37,202 bases of DNA from Bacteroidota bacterium (GTDB taxonomy: Bacteria; Bacteroidota; Bacteroidia; Chitinophagales; Saprospiraceae): the NCBI GenBank assembly GCA_020160935.1, contig JAIUPL010000041.1:1-37202 (forward strand), given 5' to 3'. Made by a program: the position numbers and the translations under genes. Under the pieces are notes generated by a model. The model had not been told where the DNA came from. It saw only the letters and a program-made list of their open reading frames with translations, and made no database searches. Positions within the stretch are counted from its first letter, which is position 1. Each line of letters opens with the position of its first letter. Below, piece by piece: positions 1 to 8,521 of the stretch.

Positions 1-567
1 AGCGTTGCCTTTTCCCCCGACGGAAGCAGGCTTGCAACAGGGGCTTCCGACAATACGGCCAAAATCTGGGATCTGGCCACGGGAAAAGCATCGCTCACCC
101 TCGAAGGCCATACTTCCTCCGTCTCAAGCGTTGCCTTTTCCCCCGACGGAAGCAGGCTTGCAACAGGGGCTTCCGACAATACGGCCAAAATCTGGGAAGT
201 GACTTCAACAAGCAGCCTGGCAAAACTTGCTAAAACTGGTGTCACGTGGCGCACCCCCGACTCCACCACCCACCTCCTCCTCCTCGCCTCCCTCACACTC
301 CCCCAACTCACCGCCTACAACCTCGAATCCCTCCTCGACCAGCACCCCGACAACGAAGAAAAACTCATCGCTTCCGGCGAAACCTGGCAAATCGCCGCCT
401 TTGCCGATCTCTACGCTGAAAAGATCGCCAAAAGCCTGCCCCGCCGGGCCGATTACGAGCGGGCACAGCGGCTGTATGCGGCCTGCCTGCGCTCGGGGGT
501 GGAGGAGGAATATTTCAAGGAGAAAGTGGAGGAACTGGAGCGGGTGTGGAAGGAGCGGGGGGAGTAG
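1..567 (+). CDS. WD40-repeat protein, C-terminal part (5' end outside window)
   Basis: The frame is open from base 1 to a TAG at 565-567. Translation shows two consecutive WD40 blades, each with the pattern SVAFSPDGSRLATGASDNTA followed by KIW and then D or E, spaced 42 residues apart. After the second blade comes a tail of about 120 residues without WD40 features, rich in Leu, Glu and Lys and probably helical. WD40 propellers are protein-interaction scaffolds; in Bacteroidota they often end large kinase-, caspase- or TPR-containing signalling proteins, but the N-terminal effector lies outside the window, so no specific function can be given. The two blades are identical at the DNA level over about 71 bases (1-71 and 127-197), which points to recent duplication or gene conversion. 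Confidence 0.85.
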   Translation, partial: SVAFSPDGSRLATGASDNTAKIWDLATGKASLTLEGHTSSVSSVAFSPDGSRLATGASDNTAKIWEVTSTSSLAKLAKTGVTWRTPDSTTHLLLLASLTLPQLTAYNLESLLDQHPDNEEKLIASGETWQIAAFADLYAEKIAKSLPRRADYERAQRLYAACLRSGVEEEYFKEKVEELERVWKERGE

Positions 568-570
568 ACC

Positions 571-607
571 TCACCCCCCGGCCCCCTCTCCAACGGAGAG
601 GGGGTGA
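571..607. repeat. GC-rich hairpin after the WD40 stop codon
   Basis: A perfect 10-bp stem (CCCCCTCTCC at 582-591, GGAGAGGGGG at 595-604) with an AAC loop begins close behind the stop codon at 565-567. An alternative pairing of TCACCCCC (571-578) with GGGGGTGA (600-607) overlaps it. No T-run follows, so it is not a classical terminator; it resembles a dispersed intergenic palindrome. Confidence 0.6.
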
Positions 608-780
608 CTTAACCCTTGGCATTGTTGGGATATTTAGGGGAATAGAATGCTTAAGTGGACGCATTTTTTATATCATACACATGAAAAACTCGCGGTAGTT
701 GCACTTTGTTTTCAATATATGTAGTTACAGCATGACTTTCCCGAAAGCACAATCCTACTTCTACTATACAGAAAATGCCA

Positions 781-825
781 AGGGTAGGCCTCACCCCCTT
801 GGGGGCCGGGAGTGAGGCCTACCCT
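781..825 (-). repeat. Hairpin spanning the CPBP protease stop codon
   Basis: A perfect 14-bp inverted repeat (AGGGTAGGCCTCAC at 781-794 and its complement at 812-825) encloses a G/C-rich centre. The right arm contains the stop codon of the minus-strand protease gene (819-821), so the hairpin starts inside the last codons of the message and forms its immediate 3' end. No strong U-run follows on the minus strand. Confidence 0.6.
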
Positions 826-1568
826 CCTGCCAAAACCATCACCACATGCGCCAGCAAATGCGCCAAAAACGCGCTTTCCAGCCCTTTTTTCCAGTATAGC
901 CAACCAAAAATGACACCGCCCACAGAATTTCCGATCAGGATATATGCCAGAAAAGCCGGCGAAGGGTTCGCCACACTTTGAAAAGCAATAGGGAAATGCC
1001 CCAGCGCAAAAACGATGGCCGCTACCACAATGCCCGTCCAGTACACCGCCGGGCGCAGGCCCTTGAAGGCTTTGGAAAACAGCCATACCACGAGGGTCAT
1101 AAACCCGAAACGCATCATAATTTCCTCGGTCATGCCGCCGTAGAGGAATCGGGCAGCCAGGGTGGGCTGGAGTTTTTCGGATAATTCCGTGAATTCCGCC
1201 GGCAGCACGGGTTTGAACAACAGCCCGATCAGGCTCAGCAGCACGCCCGCCAGCACACCGCCCAGGGCGCCGTACAGCAGCAATCCTTTCCAGTCGGGCG
1301 GGGTTTGTGTCACGCCCGTCAGGCGTTCGAGCGCCGGGACGCTGAACTGCACTTTGTCATACAGCGAAACGCCTACCGCCACGGCAATCAGCAGCATGAT
1401 GGTGGGATTGATCAGCAGCACTATTTTTATTTCTTCGGGCGAATACCGGGCTTTCAGAATGGCCTCTGCTTCGGGCGGCAAGGGAATGTCCATCGTCAGG
1501 ATGGACGCCACGCCTGCCAGGCCGAGCAGAAAGAGGGCGAGGGCGAGGAATGCTTTTTGTTTGTTCAT
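819..1568 (-). CDS. CPBP family intramembrane glutamic endopeptidase
   Basis: A 249-residue multi-pass membrane protein. It carries the CPBP (CAAX protease and bacteriocin-processing, formerly Abi) signatures: motif 1 EEIMMR at residues 148-153, motif 2 FALGH at 187-191, and a C-terminal helix ending HLLAH at 237-241. Glu148/149 and the two histidine positions form the expected membrane-embedded active site. Hydrophobic segments lie near 5-25, 48-68, 96-118, 155-166, 178-190, 205-223 and 232-247. The start at 1568 (MNKQKAF) was chosen because upstream in-frame codons only translate the inverted repeat at 1657-1771. A TACCTTGT box on the minus strand at 1600-1607 is a weak promoter match. Substrate unknown; members include prenyl-protein proteases and bacteriocin self-immunity proteins. 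Confidence 0.85.
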   Translation of the reverse strand: MNKQKAFLALALFLLGLAGVASILTMDIPLPPEAEAILKARYSPEEIKIVLLINPTIMLLIAVAVGVSLYDKVQFSVPALERLTGVTQTPPDWKGLLLYGALGGVLAGVLLSLIGLLFKPVLPAEFTELSEKLQPTLAARFLYGGMTEEIMMRFGFMTLVVWLFSKAFKGLRPAVYWTGIVVAAIVFALGHFPIAFQSVANPSPAFLAYILIGNSVGGVIFGWLYWKKGLESAFLAHLLAHVVMVLAGG

Positions 1569-1656
1569 GAATGTTCGATTGGCGGGTGGCGGGTTGGCAA
1601 CAAGGTAATTACATTTTTTGAACAGGATGGGAAAATGCCCCGACGCGAAAATACGA

Positions 1657-1771
1657 CCGTCCACTCTACGCCTTGTGCCCTTTGTGAAACCTTTGTGCAC
1701 CTTGTGGTAAAAATTTTTAACCACAAAGGACACCACGGTTTCACAAAGGACACAAGGCGTAGAGTGGACGG
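1657..1771. repeat. 115-bp imperfect palindrome with CTTTGTG words
   Basis: The ends CCGTCCACTCTACGCCTTGTG (1657 on) and their complement (ending 1771) match perfectly, and the interior arms match with several mismatches around a short AT-rich centre (AAAAATTTTT). The arms repeat the word CCTTTGTG or its complement CACAAAGG. It lies between divergent genes, so it is not a shared terminator. Its outer motif resembles that of the palindrome at 27113-27278. Confidence 0.75.
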
Positions 1772-1833
1772 GTTTCAATGGAATATCTCAAAAAGTGGTT
1801 TCAAAAAATATCCGTTTAAATCCCCTTCAACCA

Positions 1834-1862
1834 TTTTCCCATCTCGCTGTGCCGTACGTTTG
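1834..1862 (+). promoter_or_regulatory. Candidate sigma-ABfr promoter for the TraB-like gene
   Basis: TACGTTTG at 1855-1862 matches the Bacteroidota -7 consensus TAnnTTTG exactly. A T-run at 1834-1837 is a weak -33 element with a slightly short spacer. The start codon follows at 1882, leaving a short leader. Confidence 0.5.
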
Positions 1863-1881
1863 TACCCACAACTCGTATGCT

Positions 1882-2754
1882 ATGAAACCATTGTTCATCC
1901 TGTTGCTGCTTTGCACCGGCTTGCACGCCCAAAACACACCCGGCACCTTGCTATGGGAAGTGTCTCGACAGGGCAGCCCTTTCAAATCCTATCTTTTCGG
2001 CACTTTTCACGAAGTAGAACCTTCGTTTTTTGCCACACTACACAACGCGGTGGCCAAACTCAGCGCTGCCGAACAGGTATTTGTGGAAGAAAGCAGCGCA
2101 CAGGCCTCGTCTTCGGCAGCGATGTTTTCCCAATTGGGCACCTGGAGCCGCCCGCAGTGGGACTCGCTGCTGACGCCCGGCCAGCAAGCCGTTTTTCAGG
2201 AATTCACAGGCAGGGCCGAACGCCCCGATTTTTACAAATTGCCACCGCTGGTGCTGAACCGAACCGTTTCAGGCATGTATTTTCTGGAATTTTGCCCGGT
2301 CGCCGCTCGCAGTTCCTATGAAATGCTGGATACCTACATCGAGCGACTGGCCCGCCACCAGCAAAAACCTGTGAGCAGCCTCGACCGCAAACAAAGTGAT
2401 GTGCTCCAGCAAGCCGCGGCTACCCGCTCGGCTGCACAAGATTCGATGTATGCACGCTACTGCATCGATTGGATGCAAAAAATGCTGCAGGATGATACGA
2501 AAGACTGCGCCTTGCTCGACAAATACAAACGATTCGAGGTAGATTACCAACTGGATACCGACCTGTCGCAAACCCTGGACGGCGCTCCGTTGTTGATAGA
2601 ACGCAACCGGCAGTGGATCGCCACGCTCGAAACAGCCATGACCAGCAAAAACTGTTTTGTGGCGGTAGGGCTGCGCCACCTGTTTTATAAACAAGGTTTG
2701 ATAGAACAATTGCGCGCCCGAGGCTTCGAGGTGACACCCATCGCCGCAATATAA
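1882..2754 (+). CDS. TraB/GumN family secreted protein
   Basis: 290 residues with a clear signal peptide (residues 1-16, hydrophobic stretch FILLLLCTGLHA, cleavage near HAQ). The mature protein starts with the TraB/GumN hallmark: LLWEVSR followed by YLFGTFHEVEP, where GTFH is at residues 40-43. The C-terminus has FVAVGLRHLF, corresponding to the family's second conserved VGxxHL block. The family (PF01963; related to Tiki metalloproteases) is thought to use these Gly/His/Glu motifs for metal-dependent proteolysis, but most bacterial members are uncharacterised. The start at 1882 gives a proper signal peptide; an in-frame upstream ATG at 1795 would add an unlikely 29-residue leader. It is followed, 36 bases later, by a small membrane protein gene on the same strand, with a heptamer tract between them. 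Confidence 0.8.
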   Translation: MKPLFILLLLCTGLHAQNTPGTLLWEVSRQGSPFKSYLFGTFHEVEPSFFATLHNAVAKLSAAEQVFVEESSAQASSSAAMFSQLGTWSRPQWDSLLTPGQQAVFQEFTGRAERPDFYKLPPLVLNRTVSGMYFLEFCPVAARSSYEMLDTYIERLARHQQKPVSSLDRKQSDVLQQAAATRSAAQDSMYARYCIDWMQKMLQDDTKDCALLDKYKRFEVDYQLDTDLSQTLDGAPLLIERNRQWIATLETAMTSKNCFVAVGLRHLFYKQGLIEQLRARGFEVTPIAAI

Positions 2755-2759
2755 ACCCC

Positions 2760-2787
2760 AGATAACAGATAACCAATAACTGATAAC
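2760..2787. repeat. Single-arm heptamer tract (AGATAAC x4)
   Basis: Four consecutive 7-mers, AGATAAC, AGATAAC, CAATAAC and TGATAAC, fill almost the whole 36-base gap between a stop codon (2752-2754) and the next ATG (2791). There is no reverse-complement arm. Each word contains TAA, so the tract puts stops in all three frames. Confidence 0.7.
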
Positions 2788-2790
2788 CAC

Positions 2791-3318
2791 ATGTCTTCCC
2801 GGCCCAAACTCTACGCAGCCCTTGCCGTGCTTGCTTTTTTCCTGCTCATTGCGCTGTATGCCAATGAATACCAGTATTTGTCGAATACCATCGGCGTACA
2901 AGGGCTGGTCGGCGGCTCGGTGCTGGTCGGGGTGATCGTGGCTGGCGCCGGCCTCTGGCTGGGTCAGCAGCGATTCACGCCCTGGAAGCGGCACCTGCCC
3001 GAAGTGCTCTTCATAGGGGTGTTCAGCCTGTTTTTTGCACCCTTGTTCGGCAGCCTGCTCAACCGCGCGTTCAGCCTGAAATCGTACGAATCCTTCGAGT
3101 TTGTATCCGAACAGCCCTACTTCGCTTCCGGCTATGGCGTTTTGAAAGATGAAAAACTGCAACCCACCGGCTACTACCTCCAGGTGCGTCAAAATGGCCA
3201 AATCCATCGTTTTAAATATAAAAAGCAGCCTTACTACCCCCTCACCAAACCTGGAGAAGTGATTATGCTGCCGGTCCGGCGGGGGATATTTGGGCCGAGG
3301 GTGGTTTTACTGGGGTGA
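2791..3318 (+). CDS. Small integral membrane protein, unknown function
   Basis: 175 residues. Three hydrophobic segments are visible, about residues 7-25 (LYAALAVLAFFLLIALYA), 38-56 and 70-90, followed by a soluble C-terminal domain of about 80 residues rich in Tyr, Phe and Lys (for example FKYKKQPYY). I do not recognise a named family. It lies directly downstream of the TraB-like gene and may be cotranscribed with it. The stop codon TGA (3316-3318) is already part of the first GAGTCCT word of the large hairpin behind it. Confidence 0.7.
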   Translation: MSSRPKLYAALAVLAFFLLIALYANEYQYLSNTIGVQGLVGGSVLVGVIVAGAGLWLGQQRFTPWKRHLPEVLFIGVFSLFFAPLFGSLLNRAFSLKSYESFEFVSEQPYFASGYGVLKDEKLQPTGYYLQVRQNGQIHRFKYKKQPYYPLTKPGEVIMLPVRRGIFGPRVVLLG

Positions 3319-3457
3319 GTCCTGAGTCGTAAGTCCTAAGTCCTGAGTCTGTAGAGTACACCTTGATACATCTGGCATCCAATCAGACTAACGCCAAACA
3401 TCTCAAGGCGTACTCTACAGACTTAGGACTCAGGACTCACGACTCAGGACTTTTTTT
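3317..3457 (+). terminator. Large heptamer hairpin ending in a T-run
   Basis: The left arm (3317-3366) is built from GAGTCCT/AAGTCCT 7-mers followed by TGTAGAGTACACCTTGA; the right arm (about 3402-3451) is its reverse complement with five mismatches, all transitions. The right arm runs into seven T residues (3451-3457), so the plus-strand RNA would be a very long intrinsic terminator-like hairpin for the preceding gene. It also insulates the rpsL promoter just downstream. Confidence 0.75.
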
Positions 3458-3466
3458 ACGAGACAC

Positions 3467-3498
3467 TTGGAAAATTCCCCCACTTTCCATTACCTTTG
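3467..3498 (+). promoter_or_regulatory. rpsL promoter (sigma-ABfr type)
   Basis: The -7 element TACCTTTG lies at 3491-3498 and the -33 TTG at 3467-3469, with a 21-nt spacer. This matches the Bacteroidota housekeeping consensus. Transcription would start near 3505, giving a leader of about 80 nt before rpsL at 3587. Confidence 0.75.
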
Positions 3499-3509
3499 CG
3501 TTCGCTTTT

Positions 3510-3541
3510 GGAAAAGGCATGTCCATTTGTGCCATTTTTCC
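3510..3541 (+). promoter_or_regulatory. Leader hairpin upstream of rpsL
   Basis: GGAAAA-GGCA (3510-3519) pairs with TGCC-(AT)-TTTTCC (3530-3541), a 10-bp stem with a two-base bulge and a 10-base loop. It sits inside the predicted rpsL 5' UTR and has no U-run, so it is a candidate for ribosomal-protein feedback rather than a terminator. This role is inference. Confidence 0.4.
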
Positions 3542-3586
3542 ATTGATTTTGAACGAGTTACAATAAAATTACAGTAAAATAACGGT

Positions 3587-3961
3587 ATGCCTACCATTAA
3601 TCAGCTTGTACGCAACAGCCGCGAAAAGGTGGAATACGCCAGCAAAAGCCGTGCGCTCAATTCTTGCCCGCAACGCCGTGGCGTTTGCACCCGTGTGTAC
3701 ACCACTACACCGAAGAAACCTAACTCCGCGCTGCGTAAAGTTGCCAAAGTGCGTCTGACGAACAGCATCGAGGTGATTGCATACATCCCCGGTGAAGGCC
3801 ACAACCTGCAGGAGCACTCCATCGTACTCGTACGGGGCGGTCGTGTAAAAGACCTGCCCGGTGTACGTTACACCATCGTTCGGGGTGCACTCGATACTGC
3901 CGGTGTAAACAACCGCAAGAAAAGCCGTTCGAAATACGGTTCGAAGCGTCCGAAGAAATAA
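3587..3961 (+). CDS. rpsL: 30S ribosomal protein S12
   Basis: 124 residues, normal length. S12 sits at the decoding centre of the 30S subunit and monitors codon-anticodon pairing. The sequence is diagnostic: [10 protein letters not shown] at the N-terminus, [19 protein letters not shown] in the middle and [11 protein letters not shown] near residue 90. The lysines in TPKKPNS and GRVKDLPG, where mutations give streptomycin resistance in other bacteria, are the usual sensitive residues. First gene of the str cluster, followed after a 107-base gap by rpsG; that gap is almost entirely an AATGATG hairpin. Confidence 0.98.
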   Translation: MPTINQLVRNSREKVEYASKSRALNSCPQRRGVCTRVYTTTPKKPNSALRKVAKVRLTNSIEVIAYIPGEGHNLQEHSIVLVRGGRVKDLPGVRYTIVRGALDTAGVNNRKKSRSKYGSKRPKK

Positions 3962-3970
3962 ATCATTCTT

Positions 3971-4062
<92 letters not shown>

Positions 4063-4068
4063 AAAGAA

Positions 4069-4536
4069 ATGCGTAAGCACAAACCGAAACCTCGAGTATT
4101 GGCCGCCGATCCGCGTTATAACGACACGATGGTAACACGTTTCGTGAATAACCTGATGTGGGAGGGCAAGAAGAGCGTTGCTTATGGGATCTTCTACGAT
4201 GCATTGGATATCGTAAAATCCCGCACCAACGAGGACGAGTTGCAAGTCTGGAAAAAAGCGTTGAACAACGTCATGCCACAAGTGGAGGTTCGCAGCCGCC
4301 GTATCGGGGGCGCCACGTTCCAGATTCCGACCGAACTCCCTGCCAACCGTAAAATCTCGATTGGCATGAAGTGGCTCATTAAATATGCACGCGCCCGCAG
4401 CGGCAAAGGTATGGCCGAAAAACTGGCCGCCGAAGTCATCGCTGCATCCAAAGGCGAAGGCAGCGCCGTTAAAAAACGCGAGGATACGCACAAAATGGCT
4501 GAGGCGAACCGCGCCTTTGCCCACTTCAGAGCGTAA
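4069..4536 (+). CDS. rpsG: 30S ribosomal protein S7
   Basis: 155 residues, normal length. S7 nucleates assembly of the 16S rRNA 3' major domain. Recognisable blocks are the basic N-terminus [33 protein letters not shown] in the middle and [20 protein letters not shown] at the C-terminus. It follows rpsL in the standard str order. A terminator-like structure follows, so fusA 284 bases further on may be transcribed partly from its own promoter. Confidence 0.98.
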   Translation: MRKHKPKPRVLAADPRYNDTMVTRFVNNLMWEGKKSVAYGIFYDALDIVKSRTNEDELQVWKKALNNVMPQVEVRSRRIGGATFQIPTELPANRKISIGMKWLIKYARARSGKGMAEKLAAEVIAASKGEGSAVKKREDTHKMAEANRAFAHFRA

Positions 4537-4576
4537 TTGCGCACAGGCGCCTGAGCACCCTACCGTCGGAACTTGC

Positions 4577-4626
4577 CCCTGCCATATTTACGTGGCAGGG
4601 CCAATTTCCGGCGGTATTGGTTTTTT
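4577..4626 (+). terminator. Double hairpin and T-run after rpsG
   Basis: An 8-bp stem CCCTGCCA/TGGCAGGG (4577-4584, 4593-4600) is immediately followed by a second, weaker stem CCAAT/ATTGG (4601-4605, 4616-4620) running into TTTTTT (4621-4626). This is a plausible intrinsic terminator or attenuator between rpsG and fusA. Confidence 0.55.
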
Positions 4627-4688
4627 AAGAGGGTTGGGATTTAAAAGAGCCATTTTATTTTCCCGAACTTTTAAAGTGCCATACGCCA

Positions 4689-4723
4689 TTTTGCCAAAGT
4701 AATTTTTGACAGGAATACATTTC
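4689..4723 (+). promoter_or_regulatory. Candidate internal promoter for fusA
   Basis: TTTTG at 4689-4693 and TACATTTC at 4716-4723 (seven of eight matches to a TAnnTTTG-type -7 box) are 22 nt apart. Together with the preceding terminator this suggests fusA has its own start site. The match is imperfect. Confidence 0.35.
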
Positions 4724-4820
4724 AACTTTTGGCAGTACCCGGCTTTTCAAATCTCCAGGCGCCAAAAGTCCGAGTCGCACTCATTTTATTTCATTCAACC
4801 ACTCAATATTATAACAAGTC

Positions 4821-6953
4821 ATGGCAAACGACCTCCGGTTCACCCGAAATATCGGTATTGCCGCTCACATCGACGCAGGTAAAACTACTACCACTGAGCG
4901 TATTCTCTACTACACCGGTGTAAACCACAAAATCGGCGAGGTACACGAAGGTGCCGCTACCATGGACTGGATGGAGCAGGAACAAGAGCGTGGTATCACG
5001 ATCACTTCCGCTGCTACCAAATGCCAATGGAAAGTAGCCGACCAGGTGTATGATTTCAACATCATCGACACCCCTGGCCACGTTGACTTTACGGTAGAGG
5101 TAAACCGCTCGCTGCGCGTACTGGACGGACTGGTGTTCCTGTTCTCCGCTGTAGACGGTGTGGAGCCGCAATCGGAAACCAACTGGCGTCTGGCCGACAA
5201 CTATAAAGTGCCGCGTATCGGTTTTGTAAACAAAATGGACCGTGCCGGTTCCGACTTCTTCATGGTTGTGAACGACATGAAAGCCAAACTGGGCGCCAAC
5301 GCAGTTCCGCTGCAGGTGCCAATCGGTTCGGAGCACAACTTCAAAGGCGTGGTCGACCTCGTAAGCGGTAAAGCCATCGTTTGGAACGAATCCGACCAGG
5401 GTATGTCGTACACGGAAATTCCGATTCCCGACGACCTGAAAGATACGGTAAACGAATACCGCCAGAAACTGATCGAAGAAGTAGCCGGCTACGACGACAC
5501 GCTGCTGGAAAAATTCTTCGACGATCCGGAAAGCATCACCATCGAGGAAATGCGTTCCGCTATCCGTGCTGCGGTCATCGACATGAAAATGACGCCCGTG
5601 ATGTGCGGTTCCGCCTTTAAAAACAAAGGCGTACAGGCTTGCCTCGACGCAGTGTGCTACTTCCTGCCTTCGCCGCTGGATAAAGACAACATTAAAGGTA
5701 CCGACCCGAAAACGGAAAACGAGATCACCCGCAAACCATCCGTGAGTGATCCGTTTACGGCCCTGGCATTCAAAATTGCTACCGACCCGTTTGTAGGCCG
5801 TCTGTGCTTCATCCGCGTGTACTCGGGCCAACTCGACGCCGGTTCCTACGTACTGAACACCCGCACGGGCGATAAAGAACGTATCAGCCGTCTGTACCAG
5901 ATGCACGCCAACAAGCAAAACCCGATCGACAAGGTAGAAGCAGGCGACATCTGTGCAGCAGTAGGTTTCAAAGACATCCGTACGGGCGATACCCTGTGCG
6001 ACGTGGCACACCCGATCATCCTCGAATCGATGGTATTCCCAGAGCCGGTAATCGGTCTGGCCGTGGAGCCAAAAACGCAGAAAGACCTGGATAAACTGGG
6101 TATGGCCCTCAACAAACTGGCTGAGGAAGACCCCACTTTCCGCGTTCGTTACGACGAAGACACCAACCAGACGGTTATCTCCGGTATGGGTGAGTTGCAC
6201 CTCGAAATCATCGTCGACCGTCTGCGTCGCGAGTTCAAGGTAGAATGCAACCAGGGCGCTCCACAGGTAAACTACAAAGAGGCTCTGACCAAAACCACTT
6301 CACACCGCGAGCGTTTGAAAAAACAATCCGGTGGTTCGGGTCTGTTCGCCGATATGGAATTCGAACTCGGCCCTGCCGATGAGGAATTCCTGAACAGCGA
6401 TGACTTCAAGAACGGCAAGAAAAAACTGCAGTTCGAATGGGCCATCGTGGGCGGTGCCATCGATAAAAACTACCAGAAGCCGATCGCCGATGGTTTCACG
6501 CAGATGATGAGCAATGGTATCCTCGCCGGTTACAACATCGACTCGATGAAAGTACGCGTGATCGACGGTGGTATGCACTCTGTGGACTCGAAACCAATCG
6601 CGTTCGAATTGTGCGCCAAAGAAGGTTTCCGCGCTGCTGCGCCGGCTACCAAACCGCAAATCATGGAGCCAATGATGAAACTGGAGGTAATCACTCCGGA
6701 AGAATACGTGGGTCCGGTGATTGGCGACCTGAACCGTCGTCGCGGCCTGCCGAAAGGCCAGGAAACGCGTATGGGCGGCGCTGTTGCTATCCAGGCGGAA
6801 GTTCCGCTGGCTGAAATGTTCGGTTACGTTACTTCGCTGCGTACCCTCACTTCCGGCCGCGCTTCTTCTACCATGGAATTCAGCCACTACGCTCCGGCGC
6901 CAGAAGGCGTTGCCAAAGCGGTGATTGAAAAAGCCAAAGGCGCGAAAGCATAA
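4821..6953 (+). CDS. fusA: Translation elongation factor G
   Basis: 710 residues, slightly longer than the E. coli protein. EF-G is the GTPase that drives tRNA-mRNA translocation and, with RRF, ribosome recycling. GTPase motifs are all present: [15 protein letters not shown] (P-loop, about residues 16-30), GITITSAAT (switch region), DTPGHVDF (G3) and NKMDRAG (G4). Domain IV features and a C-terminus with [18 protein letters not shown] are typical. No frame disruption or missing key residue was seen. Codon use is GC-rich and regular, as expected for a highly expressed gene. A strong terminator follows, and neither tuf nor rpsJ comes after it. Confidence 0.98.
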   Translation: MANDLRFTRNIGIAAHIDAGKTTTTERILYYTGVNHKIGEVHEGAATMDWMEQEQERGITITSAATKCQWKVADQVYDFNIIDTPGHVDFTVEVNRSLRVLDGLVFLFSAVDGVEPQSETNWRLADNYKVPRIGFVNKMDRAGSDFFMVVNDMKAKLGANAVPLQVPIGSEHNFKGVVDLVSGKAIVWNESDQGMSYTEIPIPDDLKDTVNEYRQKLIEEVAGYDDTLLEKFFDDPESITIEEMRSAIRAAVIDMKMTPVMCGSAFKNKGVQACLDAVCYFLPSPLDKDNIKGTDPKTENEITRKPSVSDPFTALAFKIATDPFVGRLCFIRVYSGQLDAGSYVLNTRTGDKERISRLYQMHANKQNPIDKVEAGDICAAVGFKDIRTGDTLCDVAHPIILESMVFPEPVIGLAVEPKTQKDLDKLGMALNKLAEEDPTFRVRYDEDTNQTVISGMGELHLEIIVDRLRREFKVECNQGAPQVNYKEALTKTTSHRERLKKQSGGSGLFADMEFELGPADEEFLNSDDFKNGKKKLQFEWAIVGGAIDKNYQKPIADGFTQMMSNGILAGYNIDSMKVRVIDGGMHSVDSKPIAFELCAKEGFRAAAPATKPQIMEPMMKLEVITPEEYVGPVIGDLNRRRGLPKGQETRMGGAVAIQAEVPLAEMFGYVTSLRTLTSGRASSTMEFSHYAPAPEGVAKAVIEKAKGAKA

Positions 6954-6997
6954 GATTGATTACAAGCGGTTGATTTTCAACCCGATGGAATATAGCG

Positions 6998-7035
6998 CGG
7001 GCCGCTCCGAAGTTTCGGGGCGGCCCGTTTTTTTT
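6998..7035 (+). terminator. Intrinsic terminator of fusA
   Basis: A 14-bp stem (6998-7011 with 7014-7027, one T-G pair) with a two-base loop is followed by eight T residues (7028-7035). It lies 44 bases after the fusA stop codon. The stem core GGCCGCTCCG/CGGGGCGGCC resembles the tsf and metK terminators. Confidence 0.9.
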
Positions 7036-7040
7036 GTGTT

Positions 7041-7565
7041 TTATTTGGGCGAATCCGATTGAAAAACGATGGAGCCGATACATCCGCCATCACCCGTTTT
7101 GCAAGTGCTGGATTGTCTTTTACACTTTTCATGGATGGTTAATTCGCACGTTGTACAGGGATTAAATGCAGCCTGATCACACCTGTGCGTACATCCATCG
7201 CTATTTAAACTTAAAACAGGGCCATTGGGATCGAAATCAAGCGGGATAGCGATGGTACTGTTCAGGTCGTCTTTTTGACCTTTTGAATAAAGATAGAAAA
7301 AGGTACCGTCGTCTGATCTGCGCAAATCCGTAGAAAGAATCTGTGTTCCATCATCCAGTAACTTTTCTACTTGAACATTTAAATCATTGTAACTTTTAAT
7401 ATTAACCTGCTCTCCAGTTATTTTAAACTTTGAGAAAAAGACGTGTTCCGGGTTTTGCTTTTGATCAACATTGTCGTCCTGTCTGCATGCATTTATCAGA
7501 TTGAACGTCAGTAACATGCACATAAGGCTTAGAGCCCACGAAATAGAAGATGATTTGAGTTTCAT
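7041..7565 (-). CDS. Cys-rich lipoprotein, unknown function
   Basis: 174 residues. The N-terminus is a lipoprotein signal: basic start, hydrophobic stretch, then LINAC (lipobox Cys near residue 27). The middle is Asp/Lys/Asn rich. The last 45 residues hold seven cysteines in close spacing (CTHRC, CTTC, KC, STC, GGC), which could form disulphides or bind metal. I do not recognise a family. It is convergent with fusA; the two stops are separated by the fusA terminator. It appears monocistronic, with a promoter-like box 41-48 bases upstream. Its AT-rich upstream region contrasts with its GC-richer neighbours. Confidence 0.7.
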   Translation of the reverse strand: MKLKSSSISWALSLMCMLLTFNLINACRQDDNVDQKQNPEHVFFSKFKITGEQVNIKSYNDLNVQVEKLLDDGTQILSTDLRRSDDGTFFYLYSKGQKDDLNSTIAIPLDFDPNGPVLSLNSDGCTHRCDQAAFNPCTTCELTIHEKCKRQSSTCKTGDGGCIGSIVFQSDSPK

Positions 7566-7605
7566 AATGAAGTGCTTTTGAACTGTTTATAAAAAATTCG
7601 TAAAC

Positions 7606-7636
7606 CAAACCTATAAGAAACAAATGGTTGAAAAAA
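7606..7636 (-). promoter_or_regulatory. Promoter of the Cys-rich lipoprotein gene
   Basis: On the minus strand TAGGTTTG (plus 7606-7613) matches TAnnTTTG exactly. A T-run (plus 7631-7639) lies at the -33 distance. The start codon is about 41 bases downstream. Confidence 0.55.
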
Positions 7637-7701
7637 AAATTAACAAATTATTAACAAGTTTGATTTAGTCGTGGCATACGTTGAAGCGGTATACCCATCC
7701 T

Positions 7702-8298
7702 CTACTCATTCCACGCATTCCCCACTTCCGACACCGGCATACAACCCACATACACGCCTGGCAGCGGGTCATAACTCAATACATTTTTCCCGATTTCTTC
7801 TGAAGTGTAATAACCCAGCAAGGTCAGTTCCTTGATGCGGTGGAAAAACTCGCCGGCCGAAGGCGCCGAACCCAGCCGGATTCCCCACACGGAAGGCGGT
7901 TGTTTGGCAGCCTCGCGGTCGAGTTCGAGCAGCATTTCCTGTTGTTGCATGGCCGTGCAGCCTACGAATTTATGGCCATATCGCTTCGTGCAGTTTTGCT
8001 CAAATGCTGCCAGTTCTGCCAGAAAATGCTGCTGTTCTTCCGCCGAAAGCAGGTCTTTCAGCATTTTATCGATGAATTTGTCGATATGCAAATCCCTGGC
8101 GCCCGGCGTTTGGGTGCGGGGGAGTATCCGTTCAGTTATTTCACCGATGGTATGCGCTTGCTCGCGGTTGAGAAACACCGGTTTCCAGTGCGCGTATTTT
8201 TGTGTGGTGCAGCGCACAAACAATTCCGATACGGCCGATGCCGACACGGCGTAGCCCAGAAAGAGGGCTGTTGTTTTGAGTGCTTTTCTACGATTCAT
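7702..8298 (-). CDS. Gluconate 2-dehydrogenase subunit 3-like protein
   Basis: 198 residues. It begins MNRRKALKTTALFLGYAV, a twin-arginine-like export signal, and continues with AHTIGEITERILPRTQTPGA, typical of gluconate 2-dehydrogenase subunit 3 family proteins (PF13618). In characterised flavin dehydrogenases this small subunit accompanies a GMC-type FAD subunit and assists its export or electron transfer; folded export with the FAD partner by Tat is the usual model. The GMC gene lies directly upstream on the same strand, which supports the call. The start at 8298 was chosen because further upstream codons translate only the GGTTGAG repeat. The pair is probably one transcription unit despite the 223-base gap. 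Confidence 0.85.
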   Translation of the reverse strand: MNRRKALKTTALFLGYAVSASAVSELFVRCTTQKYAHWKPVFLNREQAHTIGEITERILPRTQTPGARDLHIDKFIDKMLKDLLSAEEQQHFLAELAAFEQNCTKRYGHKFVGCTAMQQQEMLLELDREAAKQPPSVWGIRLGSAPSAGEFFHRIKELTLLGYYTSEEIGKNVLSYDPLPGVYVGCMPVSEVGNAWNE

Positions 8299-8307
8299 AA
8301 GAAAAAA

Positions 8308-8521
8308 GTTGAGTGGTTGAGTGGTGGAGGGGTTGAGAAGGTTGAGAAGGTTGAGGGGGTTGAGGGGGTTGAGAGGTTGAGGGGTTGAGGGGGTTGAGGG
8401 GTTGAGGGGTTGAGAGGTTGAGGGGGTTGAGAGGCCAAAAAGCAACCTTCAAGCAGGGCCAAGGGTAAAAATCTCAACTCCTCAACCCTCTCAACTCCTC
8501 AACCCCCTCAACCCTCTCAAC
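8308..8521. repeat. GGTTGAG tandem-word hairpin between GMC gene and its subunit
   Basis: The left arm (8308-8434) has about 15 GGTTGAG words separated by one or two bases, giving an 8-9 base period. The right arm (8473-8521) has six CTCAAC words, the complement. The loop includes GGCC...GGCC pairs. In the minus-strand message the repeat starts immediately after the GMC stop codon (8522-8524) and ends nine bases before the next ATG. Confidence 0.9.

Noticed and set aside
3363-3566. 67-codon open frame between the large hairpin and rpsL
   Set aside because: It crosses the hairpin, the rpsL promoter and leader and has no protein-like features.
4809-6200. Long minus-strand open frame opposite fusA
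   Set aside because: Shadow of the strongly biased fusA coding sequence; product is His/Val rich with no domain.
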